From NCBI RefSeq assembly GCF_018476905.1, contig NZ_JAHCVK010000001.1:868001-932000 (forward strand): a stretch of 64,000 bases of DNA. The letters run 5' to 3'. Under the pieces are notes generated by a model. The model made no database searches and had not been told where the DNA came from. It saw only the letters and a list, made by a program, of their open reading frames with translations. The position numbers were made by a program, and so were the translations under genes. Every line of letters begins with the position of its first letter. The first letter of the stretch is position 1. Source of the DNA: Geomobilimonas luticola. GTDB lineage: Bacteria > Desulfobacterota > Desulfuromonadia > Geobacterales > Geobacteraceae. This document shows, in pieces, positions 50,842-60,787 of the stretch.

Positions 50842-53256
50842 ATGAAGCAGCCTTTTCTGCAGGCCATACGCGAGCGGGTGCTGGTGCTGGACGGTGCCAT
50901 GGGAACCATGCTCCAGGAGCGGGGTCTCAAACCTGGCCAGTCCCCGGAGGAACTCAACCTCACCCTGCCCGACGTGGTGGCGTCGGTCCATCAGGATTAC
51001 CTGGCGGCGGGCGCCGACATCCTCGTCACCAACACCTTCGGTGGAACCCGGGAAAAGCTTGCCCACTACGGGCTGCAGGACCGGCTCGTGGAAGTCAACG
51101 CCCGTGCCGTGGAGATCGCCCGGCAGGTGGCGGGGGACCAGGCCTATGTCGCCGCATCCATCGGCCCGACCGGCCGGTTCGTGGAGCCGGTGGGGGATCT
51201 TTCCTTCAATGCCATGGCGGATCTGTTCCGGGAACAGGCAGCGGCGCTCATCGGGGCCGGCGCCGATCTCGTCACCCTGGAGACCTTTCTCGACATCAAG
51301 GAGATCCGGGCTGCGGTGATCGCCATCCGGGAGATATCTCCCACCATCCCGGTCATCGCCATGCTCACCTTCGACGACAAGGGGCGGAGCGTGCTCGGCA
51401 CACCTCCCGAGGCGGCGGCCATCACCCTGGAGGCGGTCGGCGCGGACATCGTCGGTTCGAACTGCGGTCTTGGGGTGGATGGCATTTATGACATTCTTGC
51501 CGCCATGCGCCGGGTCACCCGCCTGCCCCTCATTTCCCAGGCCAATGCCGGTCTGCCGGTGCTCAAGGACGGCAAGACGGTTTTCCCCGGCACCCCCGAG
51601 GAGATGACCGCCTACCACGACAGGATGCTGGCGCTGGGGGTGCGGATCATCGGCGGCTGCTGCGGCACCACCCCCGCCCATATCAGGGCCATAAAAGAGG
51701 CACTGTCGGGGCGGGAGCAGGTGCTTTGCCCCGCGGGCCCCCCTGCCGGAACGACCTTCCTCTCCAGCCGGAGCGGTTACGTTGCCATGGGGGGGAATAA
51801 TCCGGTGACCATCATCGGCGAACGGATCAACCCCACCGGCAAGAAGGGGTTCGCCGCCGAACTGCGGGACGGCAAGGTGGCCTATATCCGTCGCGAGGCG
51901 ATGGAACAGGTGGCGGCGGGCGCTCACCTGCTGGACGTGAACGTCGGCACCCCCGGCATCGACGAACCGGCAGCCATGGAACGGGCGGTATTCTGCGTCA
52001 CCGGGGCGGTATCAGTCCCGCTGGTGCTCGACTCATCAAGTCCGGAAGCCCTGGAGCGGGGACTCAAGGCGGCGGATGGCAAGGTGCTGGTGAACTCGGT
52101 CAACGGCGAAGCGAAGAGCCTGGCGCGGGTACTCCCCCTCGTCAAGAAATACGGCGCCGCGGTGATCGGCCTGACCCTGGACGAGACGGGGATTCCGGAT
52201 ACCGCCGATGCCCGCTGCCGGGTGGCCGAAAAGATCGTGACGGCTGCCGGGGAACTGGGCATATCCCGGGACAACATTATCATGGACTGCCTGACCCTGA
52301 CGGTGAGCGCCGAGCAGAAGCGGGCCATGGAAACCCTGGCAGCCATCAGGCTGGTGAAGGAACGCCTGGGGGTGAACACGGTCCTCGGGGTGAGCAACAT
52401 CTCCTTCGGGCTCCCCTGTCGTCCGGTCATATCCTCTTCCTTTTTCGCCATGGCCATGGCGGCCGGCCTCGATGCGGCGATCGTCAACCCCAAGGAACAG
52501 GCGATGCTCGACGCCTGGCGCTCCGCCATGGTGCTCCTCAACCGTGACCCCAATGCCGCTGCCTACATCGATGCCTACAAGGGGGCGGTGGCGGCCTCCG
52601 CAGATATTCCGGCTGCCGACGCACCCCGGGATATCCGATCGCGCATTTCCCGTGCCGTCATCGACGGTGAGCGGGAGACCATCATCGGCCTCGTGGAGCA
52701 GGCGTTCGCTGAAGGGGTGACCCCCCTGCAGATCAGCAACGAGGCGCTCCTCCCCGGCTTGGAAGAAGTGGGGCGGCGCTTCGAGAAGAACATCTTCTTT
52801 CTCCCCCAGGTGATGCTGGCTGCGGAAACCATGCAGACCGCCTTCGGCCGGCTGAAGCAGGAGATGAAGGGGGAGGCGTTCGCAAGCCTCGGGAAGATCC
52901 TGATGGCCACGGTGGAGGGTGACATCCACGACATCGGCAAGAATATCGTCTGCACCCTTCTGGAGAACCACGGTTTCCAGGTGGTCGACCTGGGGAAGAA
53001 CGTGCCGGCGGAGAAGATCATCGCCGCGGCGCGGGAGCAGGGGGTCGACGCGGTGGGGCTGTCGGCACTCATGACCACCACCATGGCCGAGATGGAAAAC
53101 GTCATCGCCCGCCTCAAGGAGGCGGGAATCAGGACCTTCACCATGGTGGGGGGGGCGGTGGTCACCCAGGATTACGCCGACCGGATCGGTGCCGACCTGT
53201 ATGCCAGGGACGCCATGGAGGCGGTGGCGCGGATCAGGCAGCTTCTCGGCAAGTGA
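50842..53256 (+). CDS. metH: Methionine synthase, B12-dependent, without reactivation domain
   Basis: An 804-residue protein. Residues about 1-290: homocysteine domain (VLVLDGAMGTMLQERG, GSNCGLG, GGCCGTTPAHI with the zinc Cys). About 325-590: methyl-THF-binding barrel (ITIIGERINPTGKKGF). About 600-804: cobalamin cap and Rossmann domain with the DxHxxG motif in VEGDIHDIGKNIV. The C-terminal AdoMet reactivation domain of E. coli MetH (about 1,227 aa) is absent, so oxidised cobalamin needs another reducer. AAAGGA lies before the ATG. Confidence 0.93.
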   Translation: MKQPFLQAIRERVLVLDGAMGTMLQERGLKPGQSPEELNLTLPDVVASVHQDYLAAGADILVTNTFGGTREKLAHYGLQDRLVEVNARAVEIARQVAGDQAYVAASIGPTGRFVEPVGDLSFNAMADLFREQAAALIGAGADLVTLETFLDIKEIRAAVIAIREISPTIPVIAMLTFDDKGRSVLGTPPEAAAITLEAVGADIVGSNCGLGVDGIYDILAAMRRVTRLPLISQANAGLPVLKDGKTVFPGTPEEMTAYHDRMLALGVRIIGGCCGTTPAHIRAIKEALSGREQVLCPAGPPAGTTFLSSRSGYVAMGGNNPVTIIGERINPTGKKGFAAELRDGKVAYIRREAMEQVAAGAHLLDVNVGTPGIDEPAAMERAVFCVTGAVSVPLVLDSSSPEALERGLKAADGKVLVNSVNGEAKSLARVLPLVKKYGAAVIGLTLDETGIPDTADARCRVAEKIVTAAGELGISRDNIIMDCLTLTVSAEQKRAMETLAAIRLVKERLGVNTVLGVSNISFGLPCRPVISSSFFAMAMAAGLDAAIVNPKEQAMLDAWRSAMVLLNRDPNAAAYIDAYKGAVAASADIPAADAPRDIRSRISRAVIDGERETIIGLVEQAFAEGVTPLQISNEALLPGLEEVGRRFEKNIFFLPQVMLAAETMQTAFGRLKQEMKGEAFASLGKILMATVEGDIHDIGKNIVCTLLENHGFQVVDLGKNVPAEKIIAAAREQGVDAVGLSALMTTTMAEMENVIARLKEAGIRTFTMVGGAVVTQDYADRIGADLYARDAMEAVARIRQLLGK

Positions 53257-53441
53257 AAGGAGACCGGGATTCGTCCCCTGTCCCCCAAGGATATCATTCG
53301 GGGGGAAACGGATAATCGCCGAGATACCTGAAATCTTTCACCCTTGCCGTTGCCCGAACCTGGATTTTTTACTTGTTGCAACTATTTGATTTATGTGGTA
53401 GTTTGCATTAAATTACGCCATTTGACGGACAGGAAGCGGCC

Positions 53442-53933
53442 ATGGTAGTGGGATTCAATCACAACGTGATGTACAAGGGAGATGTCTTCCATATCCAGAC
53501 CGAGGACAGCGGCGTCAACAACCCCCACATCATCACCCTCCTCTACCGGGGAGGGACCATAATCTCCTCGAAAAAGACCAGCTATGCCGACATCCTCAAG
53601 GTGAACAACCTGGAGCAGGTCGTCGAAGAGCTGATGAAAGAGCAGCACAAGGACATGCTGCGCCGCCTCAAGGGGGGCGAATTTGACGCCCGCGCCTTTG
53701 GCGGAGCAGCGGCATCTCACCCGCCGGCAGCTCCCGCTCCTCGGCCGGCGCCTTCCTCCGCACAGCCGGCAGCACCCCAGCCCGTACAGCCTTCCTCCCC
53801 CGCAGCAAAACCGGCGGCGTCCCCGTCTCCCCCTTCCGCCTCCCCCCAGAAAGCTTCACCCGAGGCTTCACGCCCCAAGCAGAGCCTTGATGAAATCATT
53901 CTCGACTACCTGGTTGCCGGCGACGACAAGTAG
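53442..53933 (+). CDS. Hypothetical protein with Pro/Ala-rich linker
   Basis: A 163-residue protein. Residues 1-85 (MVVGFNHNVMYKGDVFHIQT...) form a compact domain; 86-145 are a Pro/Ala/Ser-rich linker; SLDEIILDYLVAGDD ends in a short amphipathic helix that could dock a partner. AGGAAG lies upstream and the 185 bp gap before it is AT-richer. I do not know the family; it is likely a bridging protein. Confidence 0.65.
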   Translation: MVVGFNHNVMYKGDVFHIQTEDSGVNNPHIITLLYRGGTIISSKKTSYADILKVNNLEQVVEELMKEQHKDMLRRLKGGEFDARAFGGAAASHPPAAPAPRPAPSSAQPAAPQPVQPSSPAAKPAASPSPPSASPQKASPEASRPKQSLDEIILDYLVAGDDK

Positions 53934-53974
53934 GTGCAGAACCATAACTCCGCTGCTGGAAAGGACACATACTG

Positions 53975-54805
53975 GTGAACGAACTGGTTACCCATCTGGA
54001 AGAAAAGGCCCGGCAACTCCGCGTTGCCATCGTCAAGACCCTCCATGCGTCACAATCGGGACATACCGGCGGCTCCCTGTCTGCCATCGACATGGTGACC
54101 GCCCTCTATTTCCATAAAATGCGCCACAATCCGGCGGACCCGTCCTGGGAGGGGCGTGACCGGTTTGTGCTCTGCAAGGGGCATGCGGCTCCGGCCCAGT
54201 ACGTGGCCCTTGCGGAGGCGGGATATTTCCCCAGGGAAGACCTGATGATGCTGCGCCGTCTCGGCAGTCATCTGCAGGGGCATCCCGACAGCAAGGGAAC
54301 TCCCGGCGTCGAAGTCTGTACCGGCTCCCTCGGCCAGGGGCTTTCCATGGCGGTCGGCATGGCTCTGGGCCTCCGGCTCGACCAGCGGGACAACCGCGTC
54401 TACGCCCTGCTCGGCGACGGCGAGCTGCAGGAGGGGCAGGTATGGGAAGCGGCCATGGCGGCCGCCCACTACAAGACGGACAACCTCTGCGCCATGGTGG
54501 ACGCCAATGGCCTGCAGATCGACGGTGACGTGACGAAGGTGATGAATGTGAACCCCATCGCCGACAAATTCCGCGCCTTCGGCTGGCAGACCCTGGAGAT
54601 CGACGGCCACGACATGGCGGCCATCCTTGCCGCCCTCGACCAGGCGGAAACCCTCAAGGGAGGGCCGACGGTCATCGTGGCCCGCACCGTCAAGGGGAAA
54701 GGGGTTTCCTTCTTTGAGAACAAGGCTGCCTACCACGGGGTTACTCCGAGCGACGAGGAGCTGCCCAGGGCGCTGGAGTGCCTGGGGGAGCAGTGCAACC
54801 TGTAA
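53975..54805 (+). CDS. Transketolase, N-terminal subunit
   Basis: A 276-residue TPP-binding half of a split transketolase. SGHTGGSLSAIDMVTALYF, VLCKGHAAPAQY and the TPP motif LLGDGELQEGQVWEA...DANGLQ are intact. It pairs with the next gene to transfer two-carbon units in the pentose phosphate pathway. The 5' end is 41 bp after the hypothetical gene. Confidence 0.92.
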   Translation: MNELVTHLEEKARQLRVAIVKTLHASQSGHTGGSLSAIDMVTALYFHKMRHNPADPSWEGRDRFVLCKGHAAPAQYVALAEAGYFPREDLMMLRRLGSHLQGHPDSKGTPGVEVCTGSLGQGLSMAVGMALGLRLDQRDNRVYALLGDGELQEGQVWEAAMAAAHYKTDNLCAMVDANGLQIDGDVTKVMNVNPIADKFRAFGWQTLEIDGHDMAAILAALDQAETLKGGPTVIVARTVKGKGVSFFENKAAYHGVTPSDEELPRALECLGEQCNL

Positions 54806-54816
54806 GGGTGAGTTGA

Positions 54817-54840
54817 CCCTAGGCCTCATGAGGCCTAGGG
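54817..54840. repeat. Perfect 24 bp palindrome between transketolase halves
   Basis: The sequence starting CCCTAGGCCTCA is exactly self-complementary over 24 bases. As RNA it forms a stem with minimal loop between the two cistrons; as DNA it is a possible protein-binding site. Confidence 0.85.
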
Positions 54841-54873
54841 GACTTATACGACCTATTGAAAGGAATTTGACAT

Positions 54874-55812
54874 ATGAGTTCAATGATCGCGACGCGTGAT
54901 GCGTACGGGGAAACACTGGCGGAGCTGGGGGGGGAGGACCCCCGGATCGTGGTGCTGGATGCCGACCTGTCAGGCTCCACCAAGACCGGGGTGTTTGCAA
55001 AGAAATTCCCCGAGCGCTTTTTCAACATGGGGATTGCCGAGGCCAACATGGTCGGCACGGCTGCCGGGCTGGCGGCCATGGGCAGGGTCCCCTTCGTCTC
55101 CACCTTTGCCATCTTCGCGGTGGGCAGGGCCTGGGAACAGGTACGCCAGTCCGTCGCCTATCCCAAGGCCAACGTGAAGATCGTTGCTACCCATGGTGGC
55201 GTCACGGTCGGCGAGGACGGCGGTTCGCACCAGTCGGTGGAGGATGTGGCGATCATGCGGGCGGTTCCCAACATGACCGTCATCGTGCCGGCTGATGGTG
55301 TGGAGACCAGGGCGGCCATTCGCGCCGTGGCTGCCTACAAGGGGCCGGTCTACGTCCGCCTCGGGCGGAACAAGGTGCCGACCGTGTTCCCGGCAGATTA
55401 CCGGTTTGAAATCGGCAAGGGGACCGAACTGGTGGCCGGCACCGACCTGACTTTCGTCACTACCGGGCTTATGACCGCCCAGGCGGTTGCCGCCGCGGAG
55501 CAGTTGAAAAAGGAAGGGGTCAGCGCACGGGTCGTGCATATCGGCACCATCAAGCCGCTGGACCAGGAGCTCATCGTCAAGGCTGCCCGGGAAACGGGCG
55601 CCATCGTGACGGCAGAGGAGCATTCCATCGTCGGCGGACTGGGGAGCGCGGTGGCAGAAGTGCTGGCTGAGCAGTGCCCGGTGCCGCTCAAACGGATAGG
55701 GGTCAACGACCGGTTCGGGACCTCCGGCAAGGCGGAAGAGCTTTTGAAGTACTTTGGCCTCACCGCGGAGCATCTGGTGGAGGCGGGCCGGGAGATGCTG
55801 TCGAGGAAATAG
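54874..55812 (+). CDS. Transketolase, C-terminal subunit
   Basis: A 312-residue pyrimidine-domain half plus C-terminal domain. RDAYGETLAELGGEDPRIVVLDADLSGS, ERFFNMGIAEANMVG and THGGVTVGEDGGSHQ match TktC. AEEHSIVGGLGSAVAEVLAE is the C-terminal signature shared with DXS and the E1 beta family. The 68 bp gap to the first half holds a palindrome. It is 1 bp from the next start codon. Confidence 0.92.
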   Translation: MSSMIATRDAYGETLAELGGEDPRIVVLDADLSGSTKTGVFAKKFPERFFNMGIAEANMVGTAAGLAAMGRVPFVSTFAIFAVGRAWEQVRQSVAYPKANVKIVATHGGVTVGEDGGSHQSVEDVAIMRAVPNMTVIVPADGVETRAAIRAVAAYKGPVYVRLGRNKVPTVFPADYRFEIGKGTELVAGTDLTFVTTGLMTAQAVAAAEQLKKEGVSARVVHIGTIKPLDQELIVKAARETGAIVTAEEHSIVGGLGSAVAEVLAEQCPVPLKRIGVNDRFGTSGKAEELLKYFGLTAEHLVEAGREMLSRK

Positions 55813-55813
55813 C

Positions 55814-56356
55814 ATGGGAACCAGTCCTGTCGGATCGAACCGGGGCTTTACCTACATAGTGGTGCTGATGATGGTGCTGATCATCGGCATCATGCTCGGG
55901 GCTGCGGGACAGGTCTGGACGACGGTCATGAAGCGGGAGCGGGAGGCTGAGCTCCTGTTTCGCGGTGGTCAGATCCGGAACGCCATCGAACAATGGCATA
56001 CGTCGTTCAAGCGGGGAGGACCGCCACCCCATCCGATCGTCGATCTCAAGGATCTGCTGCAAAACCCCTATTCCCTGCAGAAAATACGCTACCTGCGCCG
56101 CCTCTACAAGGACCCGATTACCGGCGAGGACTGGGTTATCGTGAAGGACCCGGCGAAGGGGATCATCGGGGTGGCAAGCTCCAGTGAGCAGACTCCCCTC
56201 AAGCAGGGGGGGTTCCCCGAACCCTTCACCGATTTCGAGGGAAAGACCAAGTACAGCGACTGGCAGTTCGTCTACCGCCAGACGGTACCGGGTGCGACGA
56301 CGGCGACGACGTCGGGTGCGACGACGGTGATGACACCGGGACAGAAGAGTAAGTAA
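55814..56356 (+). CDS. Type II secretion / pseudopilin-like protein
   Basis: A 180-residue protein with a prepilin-type N-terminus: SNRGFTYIVVLMMVLIIGIMLG, where G-F is the peptidase site, but position 5 is Val rather than the usual Glu. A long alpha helix follows (KREREAELLFRGGQIRNAI) and a C-terminal soluble region (KYSDWQFVYRQTVPG). It starts directly after transketolase. Loss of Glu5 is typical of minor pseudopilins. The C-terminal tail is Thr-rich. Confidence 0.78.
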   Translation: MGTSPVGSNRGFTYIVVLMMVLIIGIMLGAAGQVWTTVMKREREAELLFRGGQIRNAIEQWHTSFKRGGPPPHPIVDLKDLLQNPYSLQKIRYLRRLYKDPITGEDWVIVKDPAKGIIGVASSSEQTPLKQGGFPEPFTDFEGKTKYSDWQFVYRQTVPGATTATTSGATTVMTPGQKSK

Positions 56357-56401
56357 GCACGGCTGCCGTCCTGCCGGGGACAACTATTCAATGGAGGCAG
56401 G

Positions 56402-57928
56402 TTGGTCTTCAAAAGTCTGACAACCAGGGTCATCATCCTTACCATAAGCCTTCTGGCCTTCGGTATCAGCATCTATACCTACCTTAATCTCAAGCGGGAA
56501 CAGACCCAGCTCATCAATGCCGCACGGGAAAGCACCGAACTCCTTCTCAATACCATCGAGCGAAGCATCTACAGCTCCATGCGGATCGGCAACACGGAGG
56601 ATACGCGGGCCATCCTGGAAATGGTCGGGCAGAACACGAAGCTTGCCGGGGTGCGGATATTTCATCCCCACGGAACGATACTCAAATCCTCCATACCGGG
56701 AGAAGTGGGGGGGTTGCTCAACCCTGCGGATTACCAGCTTTTTCTGCAGGGAAAGAACGAGGGTGTATTTACGCAAGACGGGCGGGGGGAAGTGCTCGTC
56801 ATGCAGAAGCCGATTTACAACGACGAGCCGTGCCACATCTGCCATGGCAATAAAAGCCGGATAATCGGCATCCTGGACGTCAACTATTCGCTTCAGGAGA
56901 CGAGGAGGCGGATGTGGGAGGCGACCAGACTGTTCATCCTCTCCACGGTGGCGATCGTCTGTTTTCTTGCGATCACCATCTCGCTGGTCATGTTCAAGTT
57001 CGTCAAGAAACCACTCACCCGCCTCACGGAAAAGATGGCCCTGGTGGAGCAGGGGGACCTGTCGGTCAGGATGCAGCCGTTCGGGAAGGACGAAGTGGGG
57101 CGGCTCATGGCCAGTTTCGACTCCATGGTGGAGCGACTGGACAATGCCAAGCGCGAGCTCGAACAGTTGCACTTCCAGCAGATGGAGCGTGCCGACCGGC
57201 TGGCGTCGGTGGGGGAGATGGCCGCCGGCATAGCCCACGAGATCAAGAACCCTCTGACCGGCATCGCGGCGGCCATCACGATCATCAAGGACGATTTCAC
57301 CCCCACGGACCCACGGACGGAAATCGTCAACGAAGTGCTTGAACAGGTGAAGCGGCTGGACAAGACGGTCAACGATCTGCTCTTCTTTGGCAAGCCGACA
57401 CCGCCGGAACCGACCTACGCCGATCTGAACGCCCTGCTGAAGAAGACACTCATGTTTGCATCCCAGCATCGGGGCGTAAAGAGCATCGAGAAAAGACTGG
57501 AGCTGCAGGAAGACCTGCCGCCGGTATATGTGGACGGCAAGCAGATCCAGCAGGTGCTGCTGAACCTGATCCTCAATGCCGTCCAGGCCATGCCGGCCGG
57601 CGGCCTGCTGACCATAACAAGTCAGCTGGCTGAACAGGATGGCAAGCGGTGGGTGCGGGTCAGTATTGCCGATACCGGCCAGGGAATCCCCCCCCTGATT
57701 CTGGGGAAGATTTTCACACCGTTTTTCACCACCAAGGCCCAGGGAACCGGGCTTGGTCTGGCCATCTGCCACAAGCTTGTCACGCAGCATCAGGGAACCA
57801 TTGCCGTTACCAGCGAGGACGGGCGGGGAACCGTTTTCACCGTTTCCCTTCCCGCCGATCAGTTGCCGGGCGACCCTGACCATGATCGACCGACCGACCC
57901 CATTCCGGTAGAAAAGGAGCACCTGTGA
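56402..57928 (+). CDS. Sensor histidine kinase with periplasmic CxxCH (heme c) motif
   Basis: A 508-residue kinase. TM1 about 7-27 and TM2 about 177-198 bound a periplasmic sensor domain holding CHICH at 144-148, a heme c attachment motif. A HAMP region follows. The DHp motif [15 protein letters not shown] has the phosphorylated His at about 279; [22 protein letters not shown] and GTGLGLAIC are the ATPase boxes. It starts with TTG 45 bp after the pseudopilin gene and overlaps the regulator by 4 bp. It probably senses a redox state, oxygen or ligand through heme. Confidence 0.87.
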   Translation: MVFKSLTTRVIILTISLLAFGISIYTYLNLKREQTQLINAARESTELLLNTIERSIYSSMRIGNTEDTRAILEMVGQNTKLAGVRIFHPHGTILKSSIPGEVGGLLNPADYQLFLQGKNEGVFTQDGRGEVLVMQKPIYNDEPCHICHGNKSRIIGILDVNYSLQETRRRMWEATRLFILSTVAIVCFLAITISLVMFKFVKKPLTRLTEKMALVEQGDLSVRMQPFGKDEVGRLMASFDSMVERLDNAKRELEQLHFQQMERADRLASVGEMAAGIAHEIKNPLTGIAAAITIIKDDFTPTDPRTEIVNEVLEQVKRLDKTVNDLLFFGKPTPPEPTYADLNALLKKTLMFASQHRGVKSIEKRLELQEDLPPVYVDGKQIQQVLLNLILNAVQAMPAGGLLTITSQLAEQDGKRWVRVSIADTGQGIPPLILGKIFTPFFTTKAQGTGLGLAICHKLVTQHQGTIAVTSEDGRGTVFTVSLPADQLPGDPDHDRPTDPIPVEKEHL

Positions 57929-59295
57929 AAAAAACGAAAATTCTGGTTGTTGACGACGAGCATCTGATCCGCTGGTCGCTCGAACAAAACCTGAAGAAGC
58001 AGGGATACGAGGTGACTTCCGCGGGTAACGGGGAAGATGCCCTGAGACTGGTGCGGGAGGACCAGCCGGATCTGGTGCTCCTCGATATCCAGTTGCCGGG
58101 GATCAACGGTCTGGAGGTCCTGGAGCGGATCAAGGAGATCGACGAGGAAATCATCGTCATCATGGTCACCGCCCACGGGGGGCTGGAAACGGCGGTCAAC
58201 GCCATGCGCCTCGGCGCCTATGACTACATTAACAAGCCATTCAATCTGGACGAGATGGCGATCGTCATCAAGAAGGCGCTGGAGACGTCCGACCTGCGCC
58301 GCGAGGTCGCCCGGCTGCGGAGCGAGCAGAAGAAGATCGGCCCTCCCCAGATAATAGGCACCAGCAAGCATATGAAAAATGTCCTGGAGATGATGGACAA
58401 GGTGGCCAAGAGCGATGCCACAACCGTCCTGATCCAGGGAGAATCGGGGACCGGCAAGGAACTGGTCGCCAAGTGGATACACTACGAGTCGAGCCGCGCG
58501 GAGAAGCCGTTTGTTGCCATCAACTGCGCCGCCGTCCCTGCCACCTTGCTGGAAAGCGAACTGTTCGGTCACGAAAAAGGGGCCTTTACCGACGCCAAGG
58601 CGACCAAAAAAGGACTCTTCGAACTGGCCGACGGCGGTACCGTGTTTCTCGACGAAATCGGCGACATGGAGATGGGGATGCAGGCCAAGCTCCTCCGCTT
58701 CCTGGAAGACCGTACCTTCCGCCGGATCGGCGGTTCCAAGGTGATGAGCGTCGATGTCCGGATCGTCTCCGCAACCAACAAGGACCTGCTCAAGGCAATC
58801 GACGATAAATCATTCCGCAATGACCTCTATTACCGGCTCCAGGTAATCCCCATTTTCCTCCCCCCCCTGAGGGAGAGGAAAGACGACATCCTCCTCCTCG
58901 CAAAGTATTTCATCGAGCACTACTGCAAGGAATTCAACAAGCATGTCAGGAGCATATCCAACATGGCGGAGAAGCTCCTGGTGGAATACCACTGGCCCGG
59001 CAATATCCGCGAACTGAAGAACGTCATCGAGCGTGCCCTGATCCTGGGGAGCGAGGAAACGCTGCTGCTGGAGCATCTCCCCCTGGAGATCGTGGCCCGG
59101 GCCTCCTCATCCGTGGCCCCCGTGGCGACCTTCAAGCTTCCATCCGAAGGGGTCGACATCGAGGAGGTCGAGAAGGAGCTGATCCGCCAGGCGCTGGAGA
59201 TATCCGACTGGAACCAGTCCAAGGCGGCAAAAAAACTGAGTCTCGGTATCGACGCCTTCAGGTACCGGATGAAAAAATTCGGGTATCTCAAGTAA
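57925..59295 (+). CDS. NtrC-family sigma54-dependent response regulator
   Basis: A 456-residue regulator. Receiver (phospho-Asp54 in LLDIQLPG, phosphate-site VVDDEH), AAA+ domain (Walker A GESGTGKE; the sigma54-contact loop reads GAFTDA at 219-224 in place of GAFTGA; VFLDEIGDM Walker B), and a Fis-type HTH (LIRQALEISDWNQSKAAKKL). It activates sigma54 promoters such as those at 59367 and 60690. Translation is coupled to the kinase (ATGA). Confidence 0.93.
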   Translation: MKKTKILVVDDEHLIRWSLEQNLKKQGYEVTSAGNGEDALRLVREDQPDLVLLDIQLPGINGLEVLERIKEIDEEIIVIMVTAHGGLETAVNAMRLGAYDYINKPFNLDEMAIVIKKALETSDLRREVARLRSEQKKIGPPQIIGTSKHMKNVLEMMDKVAKSDATTVLIQGESGTGKELVAKWIHYESSRAEKPFVAINCAAVPATLLESELFGHEKGAFTDAKATKKGLFELADGGTVFLDEIGDMEMGMQAKLLRFLEDRTFRRIGGSKVMSVDVRIVSATNKDLLKAIDDKSFRNDLYYRLQVIPIFLPPLRERKDDILLLAKYFIEHYCKEFNKHVRSISNMAEKLLVEYHWPGNIRELKNVIERALILGSEETLLLEHLPLEIVARASSSVAPVATFKLPSEGVDIEEVEKELIRQALEISDWNQSKAAKKLSLGIDAFRYRMKKFGYLK

Positions 59296-59366
59296 GCGGC
59301 GAGTACGCGCAATCCCAGCAGGCAGATCGACAGACTTTGACCAGGGTTTATCCATATTAATGATTA

Positions 59367-59383
59367 TGGCACCGTTGTTGCAC
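59367..59383 (+). promoter_or_regulatory. Sigma54 promoter before the tetraheme cytochrome gene
   Basis: TGGCAC-N5-TTGCAC at 59367-59383, with GG and GC 10 bp apart, matches the -24/-12 consensus. It lies 231 bp before the start codon. In the 318 bp gap GCTATTTCGC is repeated directly at 59501 and 59523, but downstream of the promoter. Confidence 0.85.
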
Positions 59384-59613
59384 TTTTACTGCCGTGCGTA
59401 GATGTGGCCGGCAGGGAGCGCACCTTGTAACATTCTGAAATAAGGCTGCTTCGGGGAAATTGGTTGCAAGGTCATACGGTCCCGAATGTGCCCGTTGTTG
59501 GCTATTTCGCCGTAGCGTACGTGCTATTTCGCGATTATGAAGCGTAATGGGATTCTGGGCAGCTGCCTGCATGCGATCGAAGCTGTGGAAAGCCTGAAAG
59601 AGGTGTGGATTAC

Positions 59614-60468
59614 ATGAACAAGATAGTCGGAATGATGGCAGCGGTTGGCGTATCGCTGGTGATGGCTTCGACCGTCCTGGCCGCAGCGGGAAAAGTCGCC
59701 TATACGGTGCACAACATGTCCAGCACCAACCCTGGTGGCCTTAATCGCTATATAAAAAGCGATACGGAGACCCAGATATGCATCTTCTGCCATACCCCCC
59801 ATAATGCCCGTCCAGCGGTTCCCCTCTGGAACAAGGTCATGCCCTCCCAGGCGTTCAACATGTACACGTCATCCTCGACCCTGTCACCCGCCGCCAGTGC
59901 GGTCACCGCTCCGGGACCGGAGTCGCTCCTCTGTCTGAGCTGCCATGACGGTCGAACCGCCATCAACGTGCTGCACAATTCGAGGAACCCCGCTGCCCAG
60001 TCAGTCGGGACGGACAAAGTTGTCAGTCTTGACGGGTTTGCCTATAACGACCCGAATGTGCCGGCCAATGGTACGGAGGGGATTGGCGTCGGGATTGGTA
60101 TATCCATGGGAACGCTCGGGTTCATTGGCAGCTACAGTCCGAACATCGGCAAGACCTCCAGCGACGACTATTACGGCGGCAACCTCATGGATGACCATCC
60201 CATTTCGTTCTCGTATACTGATGCCCAGGGAGACAAGCCGGCCAAGCTTAACAGTCTTGCGGACGTAGGTTCCAAAAGCGGTTATGCGATCCGTTTTTTT
60301 GGCCCTGAGAGACGGTTGGAATGTTCCAGTTGTCACGATCCCCACGTTGCCTACCAGGCGGACCGGATGGGAACGCCTGGTTTGACGGAGGGTGACCCGA
60401 AGCTCAGGCCGTTCCTCGTCATGTCCAACGAAGGAAGCGCGCTCTGTTTTGCCTGTCATAACAAATAG
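59614..60468 (+). CDS. Secreted tetraheme c-type cytochrome
   Basis: A 284-residue exported protein (signal MNKIVGMMAAVGVSLVMASTVLA). Four heme c motifs: CIFCH, CLSCH, CSSCH and CFACH. The first is followed by TPHNAR and the third by DPHVAY, the doubled CxxCH pattern of Geobacter multiheme proteins. Large non-heme segments (about 60-230) suggest a structural domain. It is the first gene under the sigma54 promoter. No stop of conduit porin type is visible. Confidence 0.87.
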   Translation: MNKIVGMMAAVGVSLVMASTVLAAAGKVAYTVHNMSSTNPGGLNRYIKSDTETQICIFCHTPHNARPAVPLWNKVMPSQAFNMYTSSSTLSPAASAVTAPGPESLLCLSCHDGRTAINVLHNSRNPAAQSVGTDKVVSLDGFAYNDPNVPANGTEGIGVGIGISMGTLGFIGSYSPNIGKTSSDDYYGGNLMDDHPISFSYTDAQGDKPAKLNSLADVGSKSGYAIRFFGPERRLECSSCHDPHVAYQADRMGTPGLTEGDPKLRPFLVMSNEGSALCFACHNK

Positions 60469-60689
60469 GCGTGCGCTGGGAATAAGGAAGGGATAGTTAG
60501 TATGGGGATCGAGCAGGGGCCTGAGTAATGGCGACTGACGATCCCTATATTTTTATGCGTTATTTAGCGTACCGGTTTTTATTTCTTAGCAATATACTGT
60601 GGGCGGCAATCTCTGTTGTAAAGCAGATAGGTGAATAATTATCGGCAATTGAAAAATTTCATCACTCCCCCGTTTTTAGTGCCTGCTGA

Positions 60690-60705
60690 AGGCACCTATA
60701 TTGCA
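60690..60705 (+). promoter_or_regulatory. Sigma54 promoter before the NHL/Ig-like gene
   Basis: AGGCAC-N5-TTGCA at 60690-60705 keeps GG/GC spacing with one change from TGGCAC. It lies 83 bp before the start codon in a 319 bp AT-rich gap that holds no gene. Confidence 0.7.
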
Positions 60706-60787
60706 TTGTTAGTGTTACCGCGGGACTCTTTATTTATTCGACATAGTAATTAACCATCTGTTTTTATTAGTATCCGGAGGCATTCAC

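Noticed and set aside
59501-59532. Direct repeat GCTATTTCGC as enhancer site for the NtrC-type regulator
   Set aside because: It lies downstream of the sigma54 promoter and is a direct rather than inverted repeat, so it is weak as an activator site.
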